Origin: Pseudomonadota bacterium
Lineage (GTDB): Bacteria; Pseudomonadota; Gammaproteobacteria; Steroidobacterales; Steroidobacteraceae
Length of the DNA stretch: 41,696 bases
Assembly (NCBI GenBank): GCA_023433515.1
Contig: JAEZCN010000016.1
Span: forward strand, 1 to 41,696
Direction: 5' to 3'
Positions 17,236 to 25,954 of the stretch are shown here, piece after piece. The translations under genes and the position numbers were made by a program. A model generated the notes under the pieces. That model did no database searches and had not been told where the DNA came from. It saw only the letters and a program-made list of their open reading frames with translations. Within the stretch, counting starts at the first letter, position 1. Each line of letters opens with the position of its first letter.

Positions 17236-18129
17236 CTAGCTGCCCTGTTTGTTCGGGTCTCTCCAGGCGCGCTCGAACGGCAGTCGCCAGGCATGCGGTG
17301 CGATGAGCTGGTGGATCGCGTTGGGGCCCCAGGAGCCCGGGGCATAACCTTTCACGGGCGACGGCGATTCGAGCAACGGGGCTGAAATCTCCCACAAGCG
17401 CTCGATACCTTCGGCCGTGGTGAACAGCGTGTGATCGCCGCGCATCGCATCGAGAATGAGCCGCTCGTATGCCTCGAGCACCTCGCCGACCTGGCCCGTG
17501 TCGTTCATCGCGAACTGCAGGCTGTGCTTGTCGAGTTTCATGCCGGGCCCCGGACGCTTTCCTTAGAACTACAGCGAGGTGCGCGCGGCGTCGGCGAGAT
17601 CGAAGGTCAGGTGGTCGGGCCCATGAGCGCCGATCCCCGAATCCGCGGGGAACATGGTCTTGGGCGGCTCGCGAAAAGCGATCGAGATGATGCGCTGACC
17701 CTCGGCCAGACGCTTTCCCGTGCGTAGATAGAACGGCACGCCCGCCCAGCGCCAGTTGTCGATCGAGCACCTGAGCGCGATGAAAGTCTCGGTGTCCGAC
17801 TCGGGCGAAACGCCCTCTTCGCTGCGATACCCCGTGTACTGGCCGCGCGCGACGTCCGTCGGCTGGATCGGCAGCATGCTGCGGAACACCTTGTTCTTTT
17901 CCTCTCAGATCGGCTTGGGCGCCAGATGCGTCGGCGGCTCCATCGCCATGAAACCGAGGATCTGGAACAGGTGCGTGACCACCATGTCGCGATATGCGCC
18001 GGTGGATTCGTAGAACGCGGAGCGTTTGCCGAGACCGAGCGTCTCCGGCAAGTCGATCTGCACGTGGTCGATGAAGTTGCGGTTCCAGATCGGCTCGAAC
18101 AGGCCGTTCGCGAACCGGAACGCGAGGAT
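17236..18129 (-). pseudogene. zwf: Decayed 3' part of zwf (glucose-6-phosphate 1-dehydrogenase)
   Basis: One frame encodes about the last 60% of a glucose-6-phosphate dehydrogenase. It begins abruptly at ILAFRFANGLFEPIWNRNF, continues through TETFIALRCSIDNWRWAGVP and YLRTGKRLAEGQ, and ends with YAPGSWGPNAIHQL. Three in-frame stops break it: TGA at 17905-17907 (where a Ser is expected, before EEKNKVFRSM), TAG at 17569-17571 and TAA at 17563-17565 (in a segment that should read SLSFYGKRPGPG). The NADP-binding N-terminal half is absent; the remnant stops at the REPIN at 18130. The reading frame has not shifted, so decay is by point mutation after truncation. The cell presumably has another zwf or does without. 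Confidence 0.88.
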
Positions 18130-18231
18130 GTGGGGGCAGCCCCCGTTTCCCAGCAAATGGGGTCAAGCACCACCCAACTCACCCTGTCGGGTTGTCGGAC
18201 TTCAATGCTAGGAAATGGGGGCTGCCCCCAC
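18130..18231. repeat. REPIN-like element (two inverted REP units)
   Basis: Two 21-bp units face each other: 18130-18150 begins GTGGGGGCAGCCCCC, and 18211-18231 is its reverse complement with one mismatch in 21. Each unit is itself a palindrome (GGGGG-CAG-CCCCC), and each has GTGG at its outer end, as REP sequences do. The 60-bp middle contains AAATGGGGTCAAGCACC. Such paired REPs (REPINs) are non-autonomous elements moved by RAYT transposases in gammaproteobacteria; no RAYT gene is in this window. One end abuts the zwf remnant and the other forms the 3' end of the GH31 gene. Confidence 0.8.
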
Positions 18232-21054
18232 CGAAATTTCAGCGCCGTTGTACTCCACGGTGGCATCCGCGGCCGCGTCCAGGTCGGCCGGAGCCTTCGC
18301 GCCGGGACGGATCCAGCGCACGCGGAACGTGCGCTTCGCGGGCATGCCCTTGTAACTGCCGGAGCGCGCGCCGATGACGAGCGAATTCCGCTCGGCATCG
18401 AAACGCAGCGGAATACGCGAGAACTCGCCGCGCTCGTAGCCGTACGTGAGGCCGTCGTCCTCGTAGTAGTCGAAGGACCCGTCCGCGCCCGTGAACACGA
18501 GCAGCGTGATGGGAGCGTCCGGCTTTTCCGCGGTGTGTTGTATTTCGGGACCCACGGGCACGATCGAGCCGGCGCGTACGTACAGCGGCATGCGCGCGAG
18601 CGGCGCCGCCGCCTCGATGCTCTGACCGCCCGATTGCAACGCGCCAGTGTGGAAGTCGTACCATTCGGCGCCGGCGGGTAGATAGACTTGGCGCGAACGC
18701 GCCCGGTGCTCGTACACCGGCGCGACGAGGAACGCCTTGCCGAACAGGTACTCGTCTCGCACGTTGCGCGCGGCCACGTCGTCGGTGAAGTCCATCGCGA
18801 GGCCGCGCATGATCGTGCCGTCGCGATGATGCGTGTCCGCGGCCAGCGTGTAGATGTACGGCATCAGGCGATAACGCAGCTTGTCATGCCACACGAGGCT
18901 CTCGTAGACCTCGCTACCCTGCGGCGCGAGATTGTAGATCTCGCGGAACGGGAACTCGCCGTGCGAGCGGAAGATGGGAGCGAACGCGCCGAGCTGGAAC
19001 CAGCGCAGGTTGAGCTCGCGCCATTCGGCCAGGTCCTCCGGCTTCGGATTCTGCGTGCTGAAACGCTGCTCGAGCGCGAACCCGCCGATGTCGAACGTCC
19101 AGTTGGGCAGGCCCGAATAGCCGGTGCTCACGCCGGCCGAGATCTGGTTGTAGAGATCGTCCCAGCGCGACACGATGTCGCCGCTCCACAGCGCCGACGC
19201 GTTGCGCTGGATGCCCGCGGTGCCCGAGCGGGTCAGGATGAACACGCGCGTATCCGGCCGCGCCGCGCGCGCGCCTTCGTAGACTCCGCCCGAGTGCACG
19301 AGCGCGTAGGTATTGAAGAACTGCTCCGCTGGGCCGAGCGCCGTCGGGCCATTGCGCGCGATCAGCGAATCTATGTCGAGGTTCGAGTGCGGATCCGGCT
19401 CCGTCGCATCCATCCACCACGCGTCGATGCCGAGCACGCCCAGCTTTTCGTTGACCTGGCGCCAGTACATCTCGCGCGCGGCCTTCGAATACGGATCGTA
19501 GAACGCGTTCCTGTAGCCCGGGCCCACCCAGTCGAGGTAGCCGTCCTCGACGTTCTTGCGGTAGATGAACCCGGCCCCGTCGAGTTCCTTGTAGTTAGCC
19601 GTGGGCGGATAGAACTTCGGCCACACCGAGATCATGAGCCGCGCATCGTGCGCGTGCACGGCATCGACCATGCCTTTCGGATCCGGGAAACGCGCCTCGT
19701 CGAACTCATGCGAGCCCCAGGAATCCTCTTTCCAGTAGAACCAGTCGAGCACGATGTTGTCGAGCGGGATCCTGCGCTTGCGGTACTCGGCGACCACGTC
19801 GACCAGTTCCTTCTGGTTCGTGTAACGCTGGCGGCTCTGCCAGAAGCCGTAAGCCCATTTCGGCAGCATCACCGACTTGCCCGTGAGCGTGCGATAACCC
19901 GCGATCACCTCGTCCTGGTTCGAACCCTGCACGAAGTAATAGTCCACCGCGCGGCCGACGTCGGACGTGAACGCGAGCGAGTGGCGCTCGGCCTCGGGCA
20001 GCGGATCGTTGTGCAGCAGCGCGATGTAACCGCCATCCGGAATCCACTCGATGCGGATCCGTGTCGGCTTCTTCGGGTCCATCGAGACGTCGAACGGGTG
20101 GTAAAGCGGGTTCCAGTTCTGGCGCCAGCGATCGAGCACCAGCGCGTCGTCGACGTACAGCTTGAAGTAGCTGCTGCCGTAGAGCTGGAACTTGTGCACG
20201 CCCGGCTTCCGCGTCTCGAGCGTGCCCTCCCACACCACCGACTGGTTAGGCAGGATGTTGGGCGGGGCGCCCGGCACCGGCGCCTTCGCCTCGAGTAATT
20301 CCCTGGGCCAGTCGAAGCGGTCGCGGATGTACTGGTAATTGATGTCCTTTTCGACGCGCTCGAGCTTCTGCACGCCGCCGAGCGAATACCGGGCCGTGAA
20401 ACCGCCCGGGTTGCCGTTGGCATCGCGGATGACTAGGTCGCGCGACGCGAGGCCATAAGGCTTCGGATCGCCGATACGGGAAATTCCGTTGTTGTCCCAG
20501 AGCACGCCGTAGTTGCGGGTCGAGACGACGAACGGCACGGCGATGTCCGAGTTGTGCTGCGAAAGCTCCACGTCTTCGCCGTTGAGATTCACCATGCCGT
20601 ACTGGTGCTGGCCGCCGCCGAAGAAACCCTCGTCGGTGCCGGAATTGAAGCGTTGCGATACACCCTTCGAAGGCGCACTGGTCGCGTCCTCGGCGAGCAG
20701 TGGTTTGCCGGACTTGTCCGCGAACCTCACCCTGCCGTCCGCCAGCGACACCGTCGCGACGACCTGGGATGTGGACAGGACGGCTTCGCCGTCGCGCTGC
20801 TCGACATCGAATTTCGGCGCGGGCGCGGACGACTCGACCACCATGAGACTCTTCGGCAGATCGAGATTGCCGTCCGCGACGGACGTGACGCGCACGATGC
20901 GATCGCCGATGACCTCGAGGCGCACGCGCCGCGACTCGTCGCTGGCCGGCGTGACGACGACGCCGCGGTCGCCCTGGACGAACGAACCGTCCGACTTGTT
21001 AGCCCCGCAGGCCGCGAGTAGTGCGACGCAGACGAGTCCAGCTACTGATCTCAT
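18208..21054 (-). CDS. GH31 family alpha-xylosidase-like lipoprotein with PA14 domain
   Basis: The 948-residue secreted enzyme has a lipoprotein signal (MRSVAGLVCVALLAACGANK). A GH31 N-terminal beta domain comes first (FFGGGQHQYGMVNLNGED), then an inserted PA14 domain at about residues 240-375 (VHKFQLYGSSYFKLYVDDAL). The catalytic barrel has its nucleophile Asp in WWMDATEPDPH (near residue 549) and the acid/base Asp in LWSGDIVSRWDD (near 625). The PA14 insertion is known from bacterial GH31 alpha-xylosidases acting on xyloglucan oligosaccharides; alpha-glucosidase activity remains possible. The last residues (VGAAPIS) and the TAG stop are encoded by the REPIN, so the original C-terminus may have been altered. 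It is divergent from the IclR-fucose operon. Confidence 0.9.
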   Translation of the reverse strand: MRSVAGLVCVALLAACGANKSDGSFVQGDRGVVVTPASDESRRVRLEVIGDRIVRVTSVADGNLDLPKSLMVVESSAPAPKFDVEQRDGEAVLSTSQVVATVSLADGRVRFADKSGKPLLAEDATSAPSKGVSQRFNSGTDEGFFGGGQHQYGMVNLNGEDVELSQHNSDIAVPFVVSTRNYGVLWDNNGISRIGDPKPYGLASRDLVIRDANGNPGGFTARYSLGGVQKLERVEKDINYQYIRDRFDWPRELLEAKAPVPGAPPNILPNQSVVWEGTLETRKPGVHKFQLYGSSYFKLYVDDALVLDRWRQNWNPLYHPFDVSMDPKKPTRIRIEWIPDGGYIALLHNDPLPEAERHSLAFTSDVGRAVDYYFVQGSNQDEVIAGYRTLTGKSVMLPKWAYGFWQSRQRYTNQKELVDVVAEYRKRRIPLDNIVLDWFYWKEDSWGSHEFDEARFPDPKGMVDAVHAHDARLMISVWPKFYPPTANYKELDGAGFIYRKNVEDGYLDWVGPGYRNAFYDPYSKAAREMYWRQVNEKLGVLGIDAWWMDATEPDPHSNLDIDSLIARNGPTALGPAEQFFNTYALVHSGGVYEGARAARPDTRVFILTRSGTAGIQRNASALWSGDIVSRWDDLYNQISAGVSTGYSGLPNWTFDIGGFALEQRFSTQNPKPEDLAEWRELNLRWFQLGAFAPIFRSHGEFPFREIYNLAPQGSEVYESLVWHDKLRYRLMPYIYTLAADTHHRDGTIMRGLAMDFTDDVAARNVRDEYLFGKAFLVAPVYEHRARSRQVYLPAGAEWYDFHTGALQSGGQSIEAAAPLARMPLYVRAGSIVPVGPEIQHTAEKPDAPITLLVFTGADGSFDYYEDDGLTYGYERGEFSRIPLRFDAERNSLVIGARSGSYKGMPAKRTFRVRWIRPGAKAPADLDAAADATVEYNGAEISVGAAPIS

Positions 21055-21075
21055 TCATCCCCCGGCAATGAAAAG

Positions 21076-21127
21076 CGCCGGAAGACGGGACACGACGTCG
21101 CGAGACGGCGAGGCTCGTCTTCCGGCG
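21076..21127 (-). promoter_or_regulatory. Terminator-like hairpin in the GH31 leader
   Basis: CGCCGGAAGACG (21076-21087) and CGTCTTCCGGCG (21116-21127) form a perfect 12-bp stem around 28 bases. Read toward the GH31 gene, the stem is followed by CTTTTCATT, and the GH31 ATG comes 21 bases after it. A stem plus U-rich tail in a 5' leader can act as an attenuator. If the promoter lay inside the element it would be an operator instead. Confidence 0.5.
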
Positions 21128-21190
21128 ATTGGGCGGGGGAAATTGAGGTGCTGCAACACTCGAGTCCCCCCATCAACCCGATCTAATTTT

Positions 21191-21196
21191 TATAAT
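21191..21196 (+). promoter_or_regulatory. Candidate -10 box of the IclR-fucP operon
   Basis: An exact TATAAT lies in a markedly AT-rich stretch upstream of the IclR gene. I see no good -35 at 16-18 bases, which suggests an activated promoter. Two TAATGAAA direct repeats (21193 and 21212, 19 bases apart) overlap it and could be regulator contacts. Confidence 0.4.
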
Positions 21197-21297
21197 GAAA
21201 GTACAATGCTCTAATGAAAAACCAAGATCAAGTGGTTTTGCCCGCGCCGGCGGCGACGCAGATTGACACGGCGGTCAACGAGACAAGGATGAGTCAC

Positions 21298-22101
21298 ATG
21301 GACACGAAAGCCAGTCCGCGCACCACTTCGTCGAACGACACCGATTCGAAGACCGCGCGTTATCGGGCGCCGGCCCTCGAGAAAGGTCTCGACGTCATCG
21401 AGCTGCTCGCGGCGGAGAAGTCGCCGTTGAATCTCTCGGCGATCTCACAGCGCCTCGGCAGATCGGCCGGCGAGTTGTTCCGCATGCTGCAGGTACTCGA
21501 GTTCAAGGGATTCATCACGCTCGCCGACGACAGCAAGGGCTACGTGCTCACGAACAAGCTGTTCGCGCTCGCCATGACGCAGGCCCCGGTGCGCACGCTG
21601 GTCGAAACCGCGTTGCCGATCATGCGCCAGCTCGCGCAGGATGTCGGGCAGTCGTGCCACCTGACGGTCGCGTCCGAGGACCAGATCGTCGTCATCGCGC
21701 GCATCGAGAGGCCGGGCGACCTGGGCTTCTCCGTCCGTGTCGGCTACCGGCGTGAAATCTCGCGCGCCACGTCGGGCCTCGTGCTCTTCGCATACCAGGA
21801 CGATGAAGTGCGCAAGCAATGGCTCAAGCGCTGCCGGATCAAGGGTGAAGCCGCGGAATCCTTCGTCGAACGGGCCAACGTCCTGCGCGCGCGTGGTTAC
21901 CACGAAGCCCCCTCCGATTTCGTGCGCGGCATCACCGATCTGGCCGCGCCGATCCTGCGCGGCGAGACCGCGGTCGCCACGGTCGTCGTGCCGTTCGTGC
22001 ACTCGAATCCATTGCTGATGGAGATGCCGGACGTGCTCGAACACGTGCGCGCGGCGGCGCGCAGGATTTCCACCGAGATCGTGAATGGAGAGTTGCCATG
22101 A
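21298..22101 (+). CDS. IclR-family transcriptional regulator
   Basis: The product has the IclR layout: an N-terminal winged helix-turn-helix (ALEKGLDVIELLAAEKSPLN, ISQRLGRSAGELFRMLQVLE) and a C-terminal effector domain (SCHLTVASEDQIVVIARIE, DFVRGITDLAAPI). I start at 21298 (MDTKASPR), 267 residues, because AAGGA lies 8 bases upstream and the length fits the family. An ATG at 21214 would give 295 residues but has no ribosome site and lies only about 11 bases past the predicted transcript start. It overlaps the permease gene by 4 bases. It probably senses a sugar or sugar acid of the downstream pathway. Confidence 0.9.
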   Translation: MDTKASPRTTSSNDTDSKTARYRAPALEKGLDVIELLAAEKSPLNLSAISQRLGRSAGELFRMLQVLEFKGFITLADDSKGYVLTNKLFALAMTQAPVRTLVETALPIMRQLAQDVGQSCHLTVASEDQIVVIARIERPGDLGFSVRVGYRREISRATSGLVLFAYQDDEVRKQWLKRCRIKGEAAESFVERANVLRARGYHEAPSDFVRGITDLAAPILRGETAVATVVVPFVHSNPLLMEMPDVLEHVRAAARRISTEIVNGELP

Positions 22102-23387
22102 GTTCGCCTTCCCTCGATGCCACGGCAACCGGCCGCGCGTTGATCACACCCGGCTACCTGTTCGCTACGATCCTGATCGTCGGGCTGTTCTTCATGTGGG
22201 GCGTCGCGAACAGCCTCAACGACGTGCTGATCCCGCAATTCCGCAAGGCCTTCCAGCTCGACGACTTCGCCTCCAGCCTGGTTCAGTCCGCGTTCTATTT
22301 CGGCTATTTCTGTTTCGCGATTCCCGCGTCGTTGTTCATGCGGCGCTTCGGTTATCGCGCCGCGGTGTTGCTGGGGCTGGGCCTCTACGGCGCCGGCGCG
22401 TTGTTGTTCCTGCCGGCCGCCAACGCGAATCACTACTACGCGTTCCTCGGCGCGCTGTACGTCATCGCGAGCGGACTCGCGTTTCTAGAGACGTCGGCGA
22501 ATCCGCTGATCGCCGTGATGGGGCCGTCGAACAGCGCCGACCAGCGCCTGAACTTCGCGCAGACCTTCAACCCGGTCGGCACGATGATGGGCTCGTCCAT
22601 CGGCGGCCTGCTGATCTTCTCCGACGTGCACCACACGCCCGAGGAGATCGCCGCGATGACGCCGGCCGCGCTCGACGCGTTCCGCACCGCGGAGCTCGCG
22701 GCGGTCAAACTACCCTACATGCTGATCGCCGCGCTGGTCATCGGCTGGGCGGTGCTCGTGGCCTGCGTGAAGTTTCCGCCGGTGGACGAGCCGCGCGACG
22801 GCGGCGCGCGGGCCGGCGGCTTCCGCGGCCTGCTCGCCTTCCCTCACTACTGGTTCGGCGTCCTGGCGCAATTCGCGTACGTCGGCGCGCAGGTCGGCGT
22901 GTGGAGTTTCCTGATCCGTTACACGCAGGTGAACTTCCCGGGAACGATCGAGAAGGACGCCCTGCACTGGCTGCCGATCTCGTTCGGAATCTTCTTCGCG
23001 GGCCGGATCATGGGCACCTTGCTGATGTCGCGCGTGAACGCGGAAAAACTGCTGGCCGCCTTCGCGGCCATCAACGTCGTGTTGTGCCTCGTGGCCGTCA
23101 CGACCGGCGGCACGACCGGACTCTACGCGCTGGTCGCGGCCAGCTTCTTCATGTCCATCATGTTCCCGACGATCTTCACGATCAGCCTGCGCGGCCTCGG
23201 GGCGTACACGAAGTCAGGGTCGTCGTTCCTGGTCATGGCGATCATCGGCGGCGCGGTGTTCACGGCGATCATGGGCTGGGTGTCGAGCAAGTCGTCGATC
23301 AACCTGGCGTACGTCGTACCGGCCGTCTGCTTCGCGGTCGTGTTCGCGTTCGCCCGGGCCTCGCGCCGCCCGGCGGCCTCCGCATGA
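22098..23387 (+). CDS. fucP: FucP-like L-fucose/sugar:H+ symporter (MFS)
   Basis: This 429-residue, 12-helix inner-membrane transporter belongs to the FHS (fucose-galactose-glucose:H+ symporter) branch of the MFS. Family segments include FFMWGVANSLNDVLIPQFRK at the start, TSANPLIAVMGPSNSADQRL and AQTFNPVGTMMGSSIGG. It overlaps the IclR gene and the aldo/keto reductase gene by 4 bases each, so the regulator, uptake and catabolism are co-expressed. The neighbours favour L-fucose, though relatives carry other sugars. Confidence 0.9.
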   Translation: MSSPSLDATATGRALITPGYLFATILIVGLFFMWGVANSLNDVLIPQFRKAFQLDDFASSLVQSAFYFGYFCFAIPASLFMRRFGYRAAVLLGLGLYGAGALLFLPAANANHYYAFLGALYVIASGLAFLETSANPLIAVMGPSNSADQRLNFAQTFNPVGTMMGSSIGGLLIFSDVHHTPEEIAAMTPAALDAFRTAELAAVKLPYMLIAALVIGWAVLVACVKFPPVDEPRDGGARAGGFRGLLAFPHYWFGVLAQFAYVGAQVGVWSFLIRYTQVNFPGTIEKDALHWLPISFGIFFAGRIMGTLLMSRVNAEKLLAAFAAINVVLCLVAVTTGGTTGLYALVAASFFMSIMFPTIFTISLRGLGAYTKSGSSFLVMAIIGGAVFTAIMGWVSSKSSINLAYVVPAVCFAVVFAFARASRRPAASA

Positions 23388-24409
23388 ATCCTCTGGCGCG
23401 CCGCACGATCGGCCGCACGGACCTCGAGGTCAGCGCGCTCGGATTCGGCAGCGCTCCGCTCGGCAACCTGTACCGCGAGCTCGACGACGACCAGGCCCGC
23501 GAAGCGGTGCAGGAATCCCTCGTCGCCGGAGTGCGGTATTTCGACACTGCGCCTTTCTATGGCTTCGGCCTGAGCGAGCTGCGCCTCGGCGCGGCGTTGC
23601 GTGGCGAACAGCCGCCGCCCGTGATCTCCACCAAGGTCGGAAGAAAACTCGTGCCCACCGGCCCGCAAGACGCGAGCGTCGGGCGCGAAGGCTATTTCTC
23701 CGGGCGCCCCTTCGCGCCGGTGTTCGACTACGGCCACGAATCGGTCATGCGCTCGCACGCCGAAAGCCTCGAACGGCTCGGCATGAGCCGCGTGGACATC
23801 TTGCTGTGCCACGACATCGGCCGGCTCACGCACGGAGAGCAACACGCGGCGCGCATGCGCGAATTCCTCGACGGCGGCTACCGCGCGATGCGCGAGCTGC
23901 GGGATTCCGGGCAGGTGCGTGCCATCGGCATCGGCGTCAACGAGTGCGAGGTTTGCGTCGAGCTGCTTGGATCCTGCGAGTTCGACTGCATCCTGCTCGC
24001 GGGACGTTACACGCTGCTCGAGCAGCCGGCGCTCGCGGAGCTGCTGCCGTTGTGCGCCGAACGTGGCGTGTCGATCGTCTGCGGCGGTCCGTTCAACTCG
24101 GGAATCCTCGCGGCGGGATCGCGCGCGGTCGCGCAGTCTCACTACAACTACTCCACGGTGCCCGCGGCGGTGCTCGAACGCGTGCGCCTGCTCGAAAGGG
24201 CGTGCGAGGAATTCGACGTGCCGCTCGCCGCGGCGGCCCTGCAATTCCCTCTCGGACATCCGTCGGTCGCGAGCGTGATCGCCGGCTGCGCGAGCGGCGC
24301 GGAGTCGCGCCATTGCGCGGCGATGTTCGCGCAGCCGATCCCGACGGAATTCTGGCGCAGCCTGCGCGAGCGTGGACTCGTGGACCCGCGCGCACCGCTA
24401 CCGGCATGA
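23384..24409 (+). CDS. Aldo/keto reductase, probable L-fucose dehydrogenase
   Basis: The 341-residue product has the aldo/keto-reductase start (RRTIGRTDLEVSALGFGSAP) and the catalytic-site segments RYFDTAPFYGFGLSELRLG (Asp, Tyr), STKVGRKL (Lys) and LLCHDIG (His). It resembles the L-fucose / D-threo-aldose 1-dehydrogenase group, which oxidises the anomeric carbon of L-fucose to a lactone with NAD(P). The next gene is a lactonase-type amidohydrolase, which fits that order of steps. Substrate is inferred from the operon. Confidence 0.87.
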   Translation: MNPLARRTIGRTDLEVSALGFGSAPLGNLYRELDDDQAREAVQESLVAGVRYFDTAPFYGFGLSELRLGAALRGEQPPPVISTKVGRKLVPTGPQDASVGREGYFSGRPFAPVFDYGHESVMRSHAESLERLGMSRVDILLCHDIGRLTHGEQHAARMREFLDGGYRAMRELRDSGQVRAIGIGVNECEVCVELLGSCEFDCILLAGRYTLLEQPALAELLPLCAERGVSIVCGGPFNSGILAAGSRAVAQSHYNYSTVPAAVLERVRLLERACEEFDVPLAAAALQFPLGHPSVASVIAGCASGAESRHCAAMFAQPIPTEFWRSLRERGLVDPRAPLPA

Positions 24410-25230
24410 CCCGCGTCGACAGTCACCAGCACTTCTGGCGTCTCGATCGCGGCGACTACGGCTGGCTGTCGCCCGCGCTCGAGTCTATCTACCGCGACTT
24501 CCTGCCCGAACATCTCGCGCCGGCGATCGCACGCGCCGGGATCGGGCAGACGGTGCTCGTGCAGGCGGCGCCAACTGTCGCCGAAACGCACTATCTGCTG
24601 TCCCTCGCGCGCGAGAACCCGTTCATCGCGGGCGTCGTCGGCTGGGTGAACTTCGAGGCCGCCAACGCCACCGAGGTCATCGAGAATCTCGCGCTCGACG
24701 CGAAGCTGCTGGGCCTGCGCCCGATGATCCAGGACATCGCCGATACCGAGTGGATGCTGCGCGAGGACCTCGCGCCGGCGTTCGAAGCGATGATCGACCA
24801 GGGCCTCACGTTCGACGCACTGGTGTTGCCGCGGCACCTGCCCGCGTTGCGCGAACTCATCGCGCGCTACCCCGACCTCGTGATGGTGCTCGATCACGGC
24901 GCCAAGCCACCCATCGCGTTCGGCGACATCACGGACTGGAAGAAGGAGATCGCGGCACTGGCCCGCGAGACGCCGATCGTCTGCAAGCTGTCGGGACTGG
25001 TCACCGAGGCACTCAGCGCCGATGCGGCCGCATTGCGTGACAGCGTCGAGCACCTGCTCGCGGAGTTCGGGCCGCGGCGCCTCATGTGGGGCAGCGACTG
25101 GCCCGTGTGCGAGCTGGTCTGTTCGTACGACGACTGGCGCGGGACGACGGAAACGTTGCTCGCCACGCTCACCGACGACGAGCGTGAATCCATCTACTCC
25201 GGCGTGGCACGATCGACCTATGGGATCTGA
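24406..25230 (+). CDS. Amidohydrolase, probable L-fucono-1,5-lactonase
   Basis: The 274-residue product is a TIM-barrel amidohydrolase of the COG3618 group. It has the N-terminal metal motif DSHQHFWRLDRGDYGWL, a middle His in MVLDHGAKPP, and the C-terminal Asp in RLMWGSDWPVCEL. Members hydrolyse sugar lactones such as L-fuconolactone, L-rhamnonolactone and galactarolactone. Its ATG overlaps the reductase stop by 4 bases and its end overlaps the SDR gene by 11. The fucose assignment rests on the operon. Confidence 0.88.
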   Translation: MTRVDSHQHFWRLDRGDYGWLSPALESIYRDFLPEHLAPAIARAGIGQTVLVQAAPTVAETHYLLSLARENPFIAGVVGWVNFEAANATEVIENLALDAKLLGLRPMIQDIADTEWMLREDLAPAFEAMIDQGLTFDALVLPRHLPALRELIARYPDLVMVLDHGAKPPIAFGDITDWKKEIAALARETPIVCKLSGLVTEALSADAAALRDSVEHLLAEFGPRRLMWGSDWPVCELVCSYDDWRGTTETLLATLTDDERESIYSGVARSTYGI

Positions 25231-25954
25231 ACGACTGAAGGGCAAGACCGCGGTGGTCACCGCGGCGGGATCCGGCATCGGCCGCGCGAGCGCCGAGGCC
25301 TTCGCGCGCGCGGGCGCCCGCGTGTTCGCGGTGGACATCAACGGCGATACGCTGAAGACGCTCGAAGGATGCGAACGTCACGTGCTCGACGTGCGCGATC
25401 CGGCGGGCATCGCCGCGTTCGCGAAATCCGTGGGCAAGGTCGACGTGTTGTTCAATTGCGCGGGCATCGTGCCGAAGGGCACGGTGCTCACGGTCGCTCC
25501 GGCGGACTGGAACGCGGCGTTCGAGCTCAACGTGACCGCGATGTTCCACATGATCCGCGCTTTGCTGCCCACGATGGTCGCCGCGCGCGCCGGCTCGATC
25601 ATCAACATGTCTTCGGTCGCGAGCTCGATCACGGGTGTGCCGGATCGCTGCGCCTACGGCGCGACCAAGGCTGCGGTCATCGGGCTGACCAAATCCGTCG
25701 CCGCGGATTTCGTCGAACAGGGCATACGCTGCAACGCGATCTGCCCCGGCACGGTCGACACGCCGTCGCTGCAGGCGCGACTGCATTCGTACGGCGACTA
25801 CGCGAAGACCCGCGCGGAGTTCGAGGCGCGCCAGCCGATGGGGCGGTTCGGCAAGCCCGAGGAAATCGCCGCGCTCGCGCTGTATCTCGCGAGCGACGAG
25901 TCCGGGTTCACGACCGGACAGATCCACGTCGTCGACGGTGGGTGGATGATCTGA
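25220..25954 (+). CDS. SDR oxidoreductase, probable 2-keto-3-deoxy-L-fuconate dehydrogenase
   Basis: The 244-residue product is a classical short-chain dehydrogenase: cofactor motif TAAGSGIGRASA, NCAGIVPKG, catalytic Ser in INMSSVASSITG, and YxxxK in CAYGATKAAVIG. It ends with ALYLASDESGFTTGQIHVVDGG. In the oxidative L-fucose route this step oxidises 2-keto-3-deoxy-L-fuconate to the 2,4-diketo acid. The L-fuconate dehydratase that should act before it, and the hydrolase that should act after it, are not in this window. A related rhamnose-type pathway is the main alternative. Confidence 0.87.
   Translation: MGSERLKGKTAVVTAAGSGIGRASAEAFARAGARVFAVDINGDTLKTLEGCERHVLDVRDPAGIAAFAKSVGKVDVLFNCAGIVPKGTVLTVAPADWNAAFELNVTAMFHMIRALLPTMVAARAGSIINMSSVASSITGVPDRCAYGATKAAVIGLTKSVAADFVEQGIRCNAICPGTVDTPSLQARLHSYGDYAKTRAEFEARQPMGRFGKPEEIAALALYLASDESGFTTGQIHVVDGGWMI

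Noticed and set aside
17236..18156. Three separate small genes in the zwf remnant
   Set aside because: All three stretches are in the same frame and together match one G6PD protein, separated only by single stop codons.
21214..21297. ATG at 21214 as the IclR start
   Set aside because: It has no ribosome site, and the extra 28 residues have no family match; ATG 21298 has AAGGA at a good distance. It is not fully excluded.
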